Assembly (NCBI GenBank): GCA_963803085.1 | Contig: CAWDLE010000029.1 | Span: forward strand, 23,694-87,693 | Length of the DNA stretch: 64,000 nt | Direction: 5' to 3' | DNA from: JACVRW01 sp963803085 | GTDB lineage: Bacteria; Actinomycetota; Thermoleophilia; Solirubrobacterales; Thermoleophilaceae | Shown here: piece by piece, positions 8,662 through 15,852 of the stretch | Position numbering within the stretch: the first letter of the stretch is position 1 | How the letters are laid out: each line of letters begins with the position of its first letter | Translations under genes and position numbers: made by a program | Notes under the pieces: generated by a model | The model's database searches: none | The model's input: the letters and a program-made list of their open reading frames with translations, nothing else | Told to the model about the DNA's origin: nothing

Positions 8662-9669
8662 ATGAACCTCGATGCCTTCCCCCGCGAGCCCCTGCTTTTC
8701 GGCCCGTCGCCGGTGCATCCGCTGGACCGTTTGACCGCCCATCTGGGCGGCGCGCGGCTGTGGGCGAAGCGCGACGACTGCAACAGCGGCCTCGCCTACG
8801 GAGGCAACAAGACGCGCAAGCTCGAGTACCTGGTGGCCGACGCGCTCGCCAAGGGCTGCGACACGCTCGTCTCGATCGGCGGCGTTCAGTCGAACCACAC
8901 GCGGCAGGTGGCCGCGGTGGCTGCGCACCTCGGCCTCGGCTGCGTGCTCGTGCAGGAGAGCTGGGTCGACTGGCCGGACGTGATCTACGACCGCGTGGGC
9001 AACATCCAGCTCTCGCGCATCATGGGCGCCGACGTCCGGCTCGTGGAGGCTGGCTTCGGGATCGGCTTCAAGGAGAGCTGGGAGCAGGCGCTCGCGGACG
9101 TGGAGGCGGCGGGCGGCACTCCATACGCCATCCCCGCCGGCGCCTCGGACCACGAGCTCGGCGGCCTCGGCTTCGCGCGCTGGGCCCAGGAGGTCGCCGA
9201 GCAGGAGCGCGAGCTCGACGTGTTCTTCGACACGGTGGTGGTCTGCTCGGTCACCGGCAGCACCCAGGCCGGGATGATCGCCGGCTTCGCGGCGCAGGAG
9301 GCCGAGCGGCGAGTGATCGGGATCGACGGCTCAGCGCGCGCGGCGGAGACGCGCGACCAGGTGGCGCGGATCGCGCGGCGTACGGCAGAGCTGATCGAGC
9401 TGGGCCGGGACCTGCGCGAGGACGAGATCGTCCTGGACGACCGCTACCACGCGGGCACCTACGGCATCCCCGACGAGCAGACGCTCGAGGCGATCCGGAC
9501 CGCGGGGCGGCTCGAGGGCATGATCACCGACCCCGTGTACGAGGGGAAGTCGATGGCGGGGATGATCGACCTTGTGAGTCGTGGCGAGATCGAGCGCGGC
9601 TCGAACGTCCTGTACGCACACTTGGGCGGGCAGCCGGCGCTGAGCGCCTACGCGGGCCTCTTCCGCTGA
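8662..9669 (+). CDS. acdS: 1-aminocyclopropane-1-carboxylate deaminase
   Basis: A 335-residue PLP enzyme of the tryptophan-synthase-beta fold that cleaves ACC, the plant ethylene precursor, to 2-oxobutyrate and ammonia. The PLP lysine sits in YGGNKTRKLEYL (Lys50). GGVQSNHTRQ, GSTQAGM and the diagnostic DPVYEGKSMAGM and YAHLGGQPAL stretches match true ACC deaminases: the Tyr-Glu pair and the late Leu are present, which D-cysteine desulfhydrases lack. The ATG at 8662 gives the family length. It heads a tightly coupled three-gene operon, and the divergent AraC gene is the likely regulator. Confidence 0.93.
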   Translation: MNLDAFPREPLLFGPSPVHPLDRLTAHLGGARLWAKRDDCNSGLAYGGNKTRKLEYLVADALAKGCDTLVSIGGVQSNHTRQVAAVAAHLGLGCVLVQESWVDWPDVIYDRVGNIQLSRIMGADVRLVEAGFGIGFKESWEQALADVEAAGGTPYAIPAGASDHELGGLGFARWAQEVAEQERELDVFFDTVVVCSVTGSTQAGMIAGFAAQEAERRVIGIDGSARAAETRDQVARIARRTAELIELGRDLREDEIVLDDRYHAGTYGIPDEQTLEAIRTAGRLEGMITDPVYEGKSMAGMIDLVSRGEIERGSNVLYAHLGGQPALSAYAGLFR

Positions 9670-10052
9670 TGGCCGAGCGGCTGGTACGCGGTGCCGTGGA
9701 GGCGTTCATGGCCCGGGATCTCGACGGGATCCTCACCCGTGCGGCACCCGAGATCGAGCTGCGCTCGCTCCTCACCGAGGCGGAGCGGCCGCTCTACCAC
9801 GGCCACGACGGCGTGAGGGAGTGGTTCGACGCGGTTTTCGGCGTGTTTCCCGATTGGCGCCCGCAGCCGCGGGCCGCGTCCTACGACGAGGACGGTGCCG
9901 TCGTGATCCCCCTCGACGTCACGGCCACGGGCGTCGGAAGCGGCGCTCCGATCGACCAGACCTATTGGCTGGGGGCGCGCGTACAAGCTGACAAGATCAT
10001 CTTCTTCGGTTTCTTTCGAACCGAGTCGGACGCCATGGACGCGCTCACATGA
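9669..10052 (+). CDS. SnoaL/NTF2-like polyketide-cyclase-fold protein
   Basis: A 127-residue protein with the NTF2-like pattern: an N-terminal helix (AVEAFMARDLDGIL), then HGHDGVREWFDAVFGVFPDW and alternating beta strands. The ATG overlaps the acdS stop by one base (TGATG) and the stop overlaps the next start (ATGA), so it is translationally coupled within the acdS operon. Such folds bind or transform small hydrophobic ligands. No specific reaction can be assigned. Confidence 0.8.
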   Translation: MAERLVRGAVEAFMARDLDGILTRAAPEIELRSLLTEAERPLYHGHDGVREWFDAVFGVFPDWRPQPRAASYDEDGAVVIPLDVTATGVGSGAPIDQTYWLGARVQADKIIFFGFFRTESDAMDALT

Positions 10053-10906
10053 TTCCCCCGGACACATCGATCGGAAAGGTGCGCCTGCGCGTGGCGGACC
10101 TCGACGACCTCGCCACGTTCTACGAGCGCGTGGTCGGCCTCGATGCGGTTGAGCGCGAGGGTGGGCTCGCGCGCCTCGGCCCCGCTGGGGGCGAGCCTGT
10201 GATCGAGCTGGTGAGCGCCCCCGACGCCCCGCGGGCGCCGACCTTCAGCACGGGTCTCTTCCACCTCGCGATCCTGGTGCCCGACCGCGCCGAGCTGGCG
10301 CGCTCGCTCAAGCGGCTGGCCGGCGCCGGCTGGCGCCTCACCGGTGCCTCCGACCACCTCGTGAGCGAGGCGCTCTACCTCCGGGACCCCGAGGGCAACG
10401 GGATCGAGATCTACCGCGACCGGCCCCGCGAGGAGTGGCGCCGAGAAGGCGACGAGCTGGCCATGGCCACGCTGCCGCTCGACCTCGAGAGCGTGCTCGG
10501 CGAGCTCGAGAACGGCGATGGCCCGGTCGACGGAATGCCCGCGGGAACCACCATGGGCCACGTTCACCTTCAGGCTGCGGAGATCCCGCCCGCCGAGGCC
10601 TTCTACAGCGGCGCCCTCGGCCTCGACGTGATGGTGCGCTCCTACCCCGGCGCGCTGTTCCTGGCGGCCGGCGGCTACCACCATCACCTCGGGCTCAACA
10701 CCTGGCAGAGCCAGGGCGCCCCGGCGCCGCCGGAGGGCGCGCTTGGGCTGGACCATTACGAGCTCGTGCTGCCGACCGCGGCGGAGCGCGACAGCGCCGC
10801 GGACCGCCTGGCGCAGGCCGGCGCCGACCCGCAGCGCAGCGACGAGGGCGTACTCGCCACGGACCCGTCCGGCAACCGCGTGCTGCTCACCGCCCGCGAC
10901 TCGTAG
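10049..10906 (+). CDS. VOC-superfamily two-domain dioxygenase-like protein
   Basis: A 285-residue protein made of two vicinal-oxygen-chelate modules (about residues 5-125 and 160-282). Each has the beta-alpha-beta pattern and putative metal ligands: GLFHLAI and GNGIEIY in the first, GHVHLQA in the second. It resembles extradiol dioxygenases of the Bacillus CatE/YfiE group, including the GGYHHHLGLNTW stretch typical of that group. It is the last gene of the acdS operon. Ring-cleaving or glyoxalase-type activity is possible, and the substrate is unknown. Confidence 0.85.
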   Translation: MIPPDTSIGKVRLRVADLDDLATFYERVVGLDAVEREGGLARLGPAGGEPVIELVSAPDAPRAPTFSTGLFHLAILVPDRAELARSLKRLAGAGWRLTGASDHLVSEALYLRDPEGNGIEIYRDRPREEWRREGDELAMATLPLDLESVLGELENGDGPVDGMPAGTTMGHVHLQAAEIPPAEAFYSGALGLDVMVRSYPGALFLAAGGYHHHLGLNTWQSQGAPAPPEGALGLDHYELVLPTAAERDSAADRLAQAGADPQRSDEGVLATDPSGNRVLLTARDS

Positions 10907-10911
10907 CCGCG

Positions 10912-11283
10912 CTAGCGCTGCGCGAGCAGGAAGTCCACGAGGCTGTCGAGCTCGGCTGAGCTCATCCGGCTCGCGAAGTCGTCCGGCATCGCGCTGAAGC
11001 CTCCGTCGCCGGCGGGGGCGGTGATCTGGGCGATCAACGTCGCGCGGGTGTGGTGCTCGAGCGCGCTGTCCAGGTCCGGGCCCATCTGGCCGGTCGAGCC
11101 CGCGGCGGCAAGCGCGTGGCAGCTGCCGCAGCCCATGCGCGCGAAGACGGCGCGGCCGGAACCGTCCTCCGGAGCGGCGCTGGCTCGCGGATTGTCGCTC
11201 CCGCCGTCGATCCCCACGCCGAGCGCGACCGCGCCGAACGCCAGCGCGGCCGCCACGAGCCCTGCGACGAGGGCGTCCCTCAT
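10912..11283 (-). CDS. membrane-anchored class I cytochrome c
   Basis: A 123-residue protein with an N-terminal hydrophobic anchor (about residues 5-25), a single heme-attachment motif CGSCH near residue 52 and a likely Met ligand in FSAMPDDF. The C-terminal helix (SAELDSLVDFLL) is typical of small electron-carrier cytochromes. It would act on the outer face of the membrane, possibly feeding the caa3 oxidase encoded at 15.8-20.3 kb. Its start overlaps the end of the upstream exported protein (ATGA), so the two are coupled. Confidence 0.9.
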   Translation of the reverse strand: MRDALVAGLVAAALAFGAVALGVGIDGGSDNPRASAAPEDGSGRAVFARMGCGSCHALAAAGSTGQMGPDLDSALEHHTRATLIAQITAPAGDGGFSAMPDDFASRMSSAELDSLVDFLLAQR

Positions 11284-11822
11284 CCCTCCGCGGGCTTCGG
11301 TGCGCCCCGACGCCGCAGCGCAGCGGTGAAGAGCGCCGCGAGCAGCCCGGCGCCGAGGGCGATCCCGAGCGCACCCGCGAGCGTCACACCGGCACCCGGG
11401 TCAGTGGGCGCGGCCGATGTCGGACGCGCGGCCGCCGTGGCCGACTCTCGGCCTGCGCCGATCCGGACGCTGCCCAACTGGTGAACCTGCGAGAAGTCGT
11501 CGTCCACCGCATACGTCCAGCGCCCTGCCGACGGGAACGCCACGTGCGCTCGGTAGACGCCGGCCCGCTCGGTCGGCTTCGCCGGAAATGCCTTTTCGTC
11601 GCCGCCCTGAGCTTGGCGTATGAGGACCCTGGGCTGGACGCCCTCGAGTGGCGTGCGACCGTGCTGCAGCACGGTGAGGTCGACCATCCACACCTCACGC
11701 GGTTGCGTTCCCTCGGGCAGGGAGCTGAGGCCGACTGTGGCCCACCCACCCGCGAGGCTGGTGGCCGGCGCCATGAGGGCAACCGCGAGCGCCGTGGCGG
11801 TGAAGAGCGTGATTCGGTTCAT
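11280..11822 (-). CDS. exported protein with C-terminal membrane anchor, unknown function
   Basis: A 180-residue protein with an N-terminal signal peptide (ITLFTATALAVALMAPATSLA), a beta-sandwich-like body (PREVWMVDLTVLQHG, GVYRAHVAFPSAGRWTYAV) and a C-terminal transmembrane helix (GALGIALGAGLLAALFTAAL) followed by basic residues. The body resembles YtkA/FixH-like domains found beside respiratory or copper proteins, but this is only a pattern resemblance. The ATG at 11822 has AGAGAGGG upstream. It is coupled to the cytochrome c gene, so a role in the periplasm-side electron chain is plausible. Confidence 0.75.
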   Translation of the reverse strand: MNRITLFTATALAVALMAPATSLAGGWATVGLSSLPEGTQPREVWMVDLTVLQHGRTPLEGVQPRVLIRQAQGGDEKAFPAKPTERAGVYRAHVAFPSAGRWTYAVDDDFSQVHQLGSVRIGAGRESATAAARPTSAAPTDPGAGVTLAGALGIALGAGLLAALFTAALRRRGAPKPAEG

Positions 11823-11895
11823 GCCCTCTCTACACGCCCTGCGCAGCTCCGGTTCCCTCGTGCTCGGACCTGCCCTCACGGCGCCGCCGTAGTCG

Positions 11896-12492
11896 GTGAG
11901 GATGGAGCTCGCCACCCACATCGCGCTCGGCCTTGCCATGGCCGCCTCCGGGCTTCAGGTGCACTGGCACGAGTCAACCGCCATCGGGACGCAGACCGCC
12001 GGCCGGCTCGAGCAGGGCGTGCGCCTTCCCGCCGAGGGGCAGACCTTCTTCACCTGGGACCCGGTCCTGCGCCGCACCCCGAACCGCGCGTGGCGGCGAT
12101 GGGGCACCGATCACCTCGTGCGCGTCGTGCTGCGCGTGGCGCAGCAGGATCACGCCGCCCACCCGCGCGCGGCCCGGATGGCGATCGGCGACCTGAGCCG
12201 GCCGCACGGCGGCGACTTCGGCCCGCAGTACGGCTACATCGGTCACGCGAGCCACCAGAACGGCCTCGACGTGGACGTCTACTACCCGCGCGCGGACGGC
12301 CGCGAGCTGGCGCCGCGCGACGCCAGCGAGATCGACCGGCGCCGTTCGCAGGAGCTCGTGGACCGCTTCCTCGCGGCGGGAGCGCAGGTGATCTTCGTTG
12401 GGCCGAACACCGGCCTCAGCGGGCCGTCCGGGCGCGTGCAGCCGCTCGCGCACCACGACAACCACCTGCACGTGCGCCTAGAACAGGAGTGA
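11896..12492 (+). CDS. putative murein endopeptidase, M74/M15 (MepA-like)
   Basis: A 198-residue protein with the zinc-peptidase signatures of penicillin-insensitive murein endopeptidases: SHQNGLDVDVYY (first His and Asp ligands, about residues 115-127) and HHDNHLHVRL at the extreme C-terminus. It probably cleaves peptide cross-links in peptidoglycan. The region before residue ~30 is weakly hydrophobic, so export is not certain. The start is GTG at 11896 or ATG at 11902. The divergent neighbour starts 73 bases away, so that gap holds both promoters. Confidence 0.8.
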   Translation: MRMELATHIALGLAMAASGLQVHWHESTAIGTQTAGRLEQGVRLPAEGQTFFTWDPVLRRTPNRAWRRWGTDHLVRVVLRVAQQDHAAHPRAARMAIGDLSRPHGGDFGPQYGYIGHASHQNGLDVDVYYPRADGRELAPRDASEIDRRRSQELVDRFLAAGAQVIFVGPNTGLSGPSGRVQPLAHHDNHLHVRLEQE

Positions 12493-12882
12493 GTAGAGCC
12501 CGAGGCGTAGCGCAGGCAGAAAGGTCAGCGCGAGGTTCAGGATCGCGAGACCGATGAACAGGTTGCGCTGGCCGATCTGCCCGTTGCGGTGCCGGTCCTG
12601 GGCGCCGATCGCCGCCATGATCAGCGCGAGGAAGGGGCTGAGGAGCGTTGCGAGCAGCACCAGGGCCACGAGCGCGACATGAGGGTCGAAGCGAAAGCGG
12701 GCCCGGCGTGGCGCTCGGGGCACGTGCGGCAGCTCGATCCGCCGCTCCGCAAGCTCGCGCCGGTGCTGTTCGAGATCCGTGCCGCAGATGGCGCATCCGG
12801 CAGCGAACACGCTGACCGGCTCACCGCAGCCGGGGCACCTCGTCGCGCGCTTCACGGGAAGCAGGGTAGTTGCGGGTCGCAC
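12478..12882 (-). CDS. zinc-ribbon membrane protein, unknown function
   Basis: A 134-residue protein with an N-terminal zinc ribbon of two CxxC pairs (CPGCGEPVSVFAAGCAIC), a basic linker and two hydrophobic helices at about 67-90 and 107-132. The GTG at 12882 is six bases after the previous stop, and a GTG at 12855 is an alternative start just before the zinc ribbon. The 3' end overlaps the convergent peptidase gene by 15 bases. Function unknown. Confidence 0.7.
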   Translation of the reverse strand: MRPATTLLPVKRATRCPGCGEPVSVFAAGCAICGTDLEQHRRELAERRIELPHVPRAPRRARFRFDPHVALVALVLLATLLSPFLALIMAAIGAQDRHRNGQIGQRNLFIGLAILNLALTFLPALRLGLYSLLF

Positions 12883-12888
12883 CCGGGC

Positions 12889-13230
12889 TCAGCCGCGGGC
12901 GAGGCGCGGGCGAGGCGGCTGCGAGAACAGACGCCAGAGCCCGGCTTCGGGGATTCGCTCGATGGCGAGGCCGGCAGCCAGGCAGTCCCCCTCGAGCATC
13001 GAGACGAGCCGCGGCTCCGGCGGGAAGCGGCTCATGGCGACGACCATCCGCACGCGCACCGCCACGGGGCGCTCCTCGATCCAGAGCACCACGAGTGGCG
13101 GGACGAGCACGGGCTCACCGGAGCGCGGGTCGCTCGTCTGGGGAGCCGGGCGCAGCTCCACCTCGAGCGAGCCACGGCTCAGGGGCCTTGCCTGCAGGAA
13201 TGCCTGCACCGCCCGACGTTCGCCGATCAA
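12889..13230 (-). CDS. conserved-looking hypothetical protein
   Basis: A 113-residue cytosolic protein of unknown function. GGAGAG lies a few bases before a TTG start at 13230, and the third codon positions are strongly G/C as in neighbouring genes, which supports real coding. The sequence reads as alternating beta strands (SLEVELRP, VLVPPLVVLWIEERPVAVRVRM) with no recognised motif. It is followed six bases later by the zinc-ribbon gene. Confidence 0.6.
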   Translation of the reverse strand: MIGERRAVQAFLQARPLSRGSLEVELRPAPQTSDPRSGEPVLVPPLVVLWIEERPVAVRVRMVVAMSRFPPEPRLVSMLEGDCLAAGLAIERIPEAGLWRLFSQPPRPRLARG

Positions 13231-13371
13231 GCTCTCTCCACTCCCGTTCTCGTGGCCTCCGTGCCGACCTTCCGTGTGCGGTCAGGCCATTCGAAGGTAG
13301 GTGCGATCGGGCGCCGCCGCCAGTCCGCAATGTGTCCATGGACGTCGCCTGTGGGACATAGGGTGGCGTCC

Positions 13372-14349
13372 ATGACCCCGCATCGGATCAGGGCTTTCGC
13401 GCCTGGACGCGTGAACCTGATCGGCGAGCACACCGATTACAACGACGGACTCTGCTTGCCGTTCGCCATCGAGCTCGGCGTGATCGCGATAGCCGAGTTG
13501 CACGACGGCGACGACGTGACCGCGCCAGGCCTCGACGACGGCGCCCGTTTCCTCGAGGGCACGCTCGCGGAGCTGCGCAGCGCCGGCGTGGAGCTGCCAG
13601 GCGCCACGCTCGACATCGAGGGCGACCTGCCACAGCGGGTGGGCCTCTCCTCCTCGGCGGCTCTCTGCATCGCCCTCGCCCTCGCGCTCTACGGCGCGGC
13701 CGAGACGGCGCCGCCACGGCCGGTGAGGCTCGCGCGGCTGTGCTCCCGGGTGGAGAGCAAATGGGCCGGCCAGGACACGGGCCTGCTCGATCAGCTCGCG
13801 TCGCTGCTCGGCGAGAAGGGACGCGCCCTGCGGCTCGACATGCGCACGCTCGAGGCGCGCCCGATCGACCTTCACCTCCACGGTCACGTGCTCGCCACGC
13901 TCGACTCGGGCGCCTCGCGAAGCCTCGCGGCCTCGGGCTACAACGAGCGTCGCGAGGAGTGCCGCCGCGCGCTCGAGCTGCTCGGGCTCGAGTCGCTCCG
14001 TGACGCCGACGACGACTCGGGGCTCCCCGCCCCACTCGACGCGCGCGTGCGCCATGTGATCAGCGAGAACGAGCGCGTGGACGCGGCGGTGGCGGCGCTC
14101 GAGAGCGGCGACCTCGCGGAGCTCGGCGCGCTGCTGAACGCGTCGCACGCGAGCCTCCGCGACGACTACGAGGTGTCGGTCCCCGAGGTCGAGCGCACCG
14201 TGGCGGCCTGCATCGACGCAGGAGCGCTCGGGGCGCGCATCATGGGCGGCGGTTTCGGCGGCTCGGTGCTCGCATTGTTCCCGCCCGGAGCCGCGCTGCC
14301 GGACGGAGCGATCAGCGTTCGGCCTGGCGCGGGGGCTCGGCTTCTCTGA
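13372..14349 (+). CDS. galK: galactokinase (GHMP kinase)
   Basis: A 325-residue GHMP-family kinase. The galactokinase signature GRVNLIGEHTDYNDG lies at about residues 11-25, the ATP-binding GLSSSAA near 90 and the C-terminal GARIMGGGFGGSVLAL motif near 285. It would phosphorylate galactose at C1 in the Leloir pathway. It is somewhat shorter than the E. coli enzyme (~380) but typical of actinobacterial members. No other gal genes are adjacent. An in-frame GTG lies three codons upstream of the chosen ATG. Confidence 0.92.
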   Translation: MTPHRIRAFAPGRVNLIGEHTDYNDGLCLPFAIELGVIAIAELHDGDDVTAPGLDDGARFLEGTLAELRSAGVELPGATLDIEGDLPQRVGLSSSAALCIALALALYGAAETAPPRPVRLARLCSRVESKWAGQDTGLLDQLASLLGEKGRALRLDMRTLEARPIDLHLHGHVLATLDSGASRSLAASGYNERREECRRALELLGLESLRDADDDSGLPAPLDARVRHVISENERVDAAVAALESGDLAELGALLNASHASLRDDYEVSVPEVERTVAACIDAGALGARIMGGGFGGSVLALFPPGAALPDGAISVRPGAGARLL

Positions 14350-14379
14350 GCTCTGGTGCTTCTGCTAAAACCACCAACC

Positions 14380-14484
14380 GTGGATCGCCGGCTCGCCTAC
14401 AAGAACCTGCGCACCGGCCTGATCGCCGGCGCGATCGCGATCATCGTCTTCGCGCTCAGCTGGGTCGTGGGGCTGGTGTATTGA
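14380..14484 (+). CDS. 34-residue single-helix membrane protein
   Basis: A GTG-initiated short frame with a basic N-terminus (DRRLAYKNLRTG) and one transmembrane helix (LIAGAIAIIVFALSWVVGLV). Its TGA overlaps the ATG of the next gene (TGATG), indicating translational coupling. The location beside a subunit-IV-like protein and upstream of the oxidase genes suggests a small accessory subunit of the caa3 oxidase (inference). Confidence 0.65.
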   Translation: MDRRLAYKNLRTGLIAGAIAIIVFALSWVVGLVY

Positions 14485-14720
14485 TGGCGGAGGAGGTCCG
14501 GGTCTCGGACCCGTCCGCCGAGGAGGCCGGCGAAGCGATCCACCTCCCCGGTCCGTCGTACCTCCCGGTGGCAACCGCGTTCGGCGTGTCGATCGCGGTG
14601 GTCGGCGTGGTGCTCTCCTGGGTCATCGTCGGGATCGGCCTCGTGATCGCGGTGATCGCGATCTGGCGCTGGATCGGCGAGACGCGGCGGGAGACGGCGG
14701 AGCTACCGCTCGAGCACTAG
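14484..14720 (+). CDS. cytochrome c oxidase subunit IV-like small membrane protein
   Basis: A 78-residue protein with an acidic soluble N-terminus and two closely spaced hydrophobic helices (YLPVATAFGVSIAVVGVVLS and VIVGIGLVIAVIAIWRWI). The layout and the PSYLP entry to the first helix resemble the small subunit IV of actinobacterial oxidases. The ATG at 14484 overlaps the stop of the preceding 34-residue gene. Main oxidase genes begin at 15853, after a CBS gene and a short AraC gene. Confidence 0.65.
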   Translation: MAEEVRVSDPSAEEAGEAIHLPGPSYLPVATAFGVSIAVVGVVLSWVIVGIGLVIAVIAIWRWIGETRRETAELPLEH

Positions 14721-14727
14721 TTCTCGG

Positions 14728-14840
14728 GCGTTTACAGCAGCGGCGAAGGGGGTGGCCGCTTCAACGACCGTACTGCCTAATGGACCGTATAGGTACCCCA
14801 GGCAGGACAGTCGACTTCCTCAATGCTGTAGTTCTACGCC
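14728..14840. repeat. long-hairpin element E1
   Basis: This convergent gap holds an imperfect palindrome of about 110 bases. The inner arms are CGACCGTACTGCCT (14765-14778) and AGGCAGGACAGTCG (14800-14813). The outer arms are TACAGCA (14733-14739) and TGCTGTA (14824-14830), then GGCGT/ACGCC beyond. The box GCGTTTAC(n)2CAGCGGYGAAGGGG at its left end recurs at 31060 and, inverted, at 58287. The right end overlaps the CBS stop codon. Confidence 0.75.
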
Positions 14841-15253
14841 TCGGTGCCCGCGGCGTCTCGGGGTAGCGACGAGGTGGCGCCGTCGGCCACCCAGCAGCGC
14901 ACGATGTCGCGCATCGAGAGCACGCCGACCATCTCGCCGCCGTCCACCACCACCAGGTGGCGGAAGCCGCCGCGGACCATCGCCTCGGCTGCTCGCTCGA
15001 GCGACCAGTCGGGCGCGGCAAATGTGATCTGCGGCGACAGGTGGTCGCAGACCCGCTCGCTGTTCGGGTCCTGGCCCTGGCCGACGGATTGGAGGACGTC
15101 GCGCTCGGTGATGATTCCGGGGCCGGGTTGCTCGGGGTCGATTACGACCGCCGCGCCCACCTTGCGCTCCGACATGGCTCGAGCGGCGTCGTGCAGCGTG
15201 AGACCGGGGCTCACGGTCACGACCATGCTGCTCATCCCTGTCGAAACCTGCAT
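14834..15253 (-). CDS. CBS-domain protein
   Basis: A 139-residue cytosolic protein consisting of two CBS motifs (about residues 12-68 and 77-130) with the characteristic ends GIITERDVL and GVLSMRDIV. Paired CBS domains bind adenosyl ligands and act as energy or redox sensors. AGGAGG lies six bases before the ATG. It sits between oxidase accessory genes and is divergent to an AraC gene. A second CBS protein is encoded at 30576-31034. Confidence 0.88.
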   Translation of the reverse strand: MQVSTGMSSMVVTVSPGLTLHDAARAMSERKVGAAVVIDPEQPGPGIITERDVLQSVGQGQDPNSERVCDHLSPQITFAAPDWSLERAAEAMVRGGFRHLVVVDGGEMVGVLSMRDIVRCWVADGATSSLPRDAAGTEA

Positions 15254-15339
15254 GCAGCTTCCTCCTGCGCTCGTGACAATCAGCTCAAGTCAGCGTACCC
15301 GATGATCCGAATTGGCACATCCGCCGTATTCCATTCCAG

Positions 15340-15699
15340 GTGCGGCCGTCAACGGAGCAACGACGCGGTGAGCTGTACAGGGACGCGCGGGCGGTAATTG
15401 CACGCCGTTATGGCGACGAGGACCTCTCCCTGGCGAGCGTGGCGCATGAGATCGCGACCTCACGCCGACAGCTCCAGCGGGCGTTCGCCGAGGCCGGCGG
15501 CACCAGCTTCAGCCGCGAGCTGCAGCGCATCCGGATGGCGCGCGCCGCCCAGCTCCTGCTCGACAACTCGCTCGCGGTCCAGGACGTGGCCGCCGCGGTG
15601 GGCTACCGGCAGGCGGCGCAGTTCGCCAAGGTGTTCCGGCGCTATCACGGCGACCCGCCCTCGAGCTTCCGCCGCTCGGCCGCGCGGCTCGCCGCCTAG
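15340..15699 (+). CDS. short AraC-type DNA-binding protein (HTH only)
   Basis: A 119-residue protein that is almost entirely an AraC/XylS DNA-binding domain: LASVAHEIATSRRQLQRAF, then VQDVAAAVGYRQAAQFAKVFRRYHG, with only ~20 residues before it and no sensor domain. Such short forms resemble the regulatory halves of Ada or MarA/SoxS-like proteins. It starts with GTG at 15340. It could control the oxidase genes 150 bases downstream (inference from position). Its stop codon abuts a triple hairpin array. Confidence 0.85.
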   Translation: MRPSTEQRRGELYRDARAVIARRYGDEDLSLASVAHEIATSRRQLQRAFAEAGGTSFSRELQRIRMARAAQLLLDNSLAVQDVAAAVGYRQAAQFAKVFRRYHGDPPSSFRRSAARLAA

Positions 15700-15821
15700 C
15701 GCCGGGCGTTGCCCGGCGCGCAGCTATGCCCGCCGTTGGGCAAGCGCCGGGCGTTGCCCGGCGCGCAGCTATGCCCGCCGTTGGGCAAGCGCCGGGCGTT
15801 GCCCGGCGCGCAGCTATGCCC
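15699..15821. repeat. three-copy hairpin array A1 (45-bp unit)
   Basis: There are 2.7 tandem copies of a 45-bp unit starting at 15699, 15744 and 15789. Each unit begins with a perfect 9-bp stem and 3-nt loop (GCGCCGGGC-GTT-GCCCGGCGC) followed by a 24-base spacer. The spacer contains a smaller inverted repeat, GCCC(n)6GGGC. Copies are identical. The first stem starts on the last base of the AraC stop codon and the array ends 31 bases before the oxidase subunit II start. A related array lies at 33001-33110. Confidence 0.9.
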
Positions 15822-15852
15822 TTGTCTTGACTAGCCAATAAACTCGCGCGCC

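Noticed and set aside
15699..15821. CRISPR array
   Set aside because: Spacers are identical, unit length and stem geometry do not fit, only three units, and no cas genes are present in the window.
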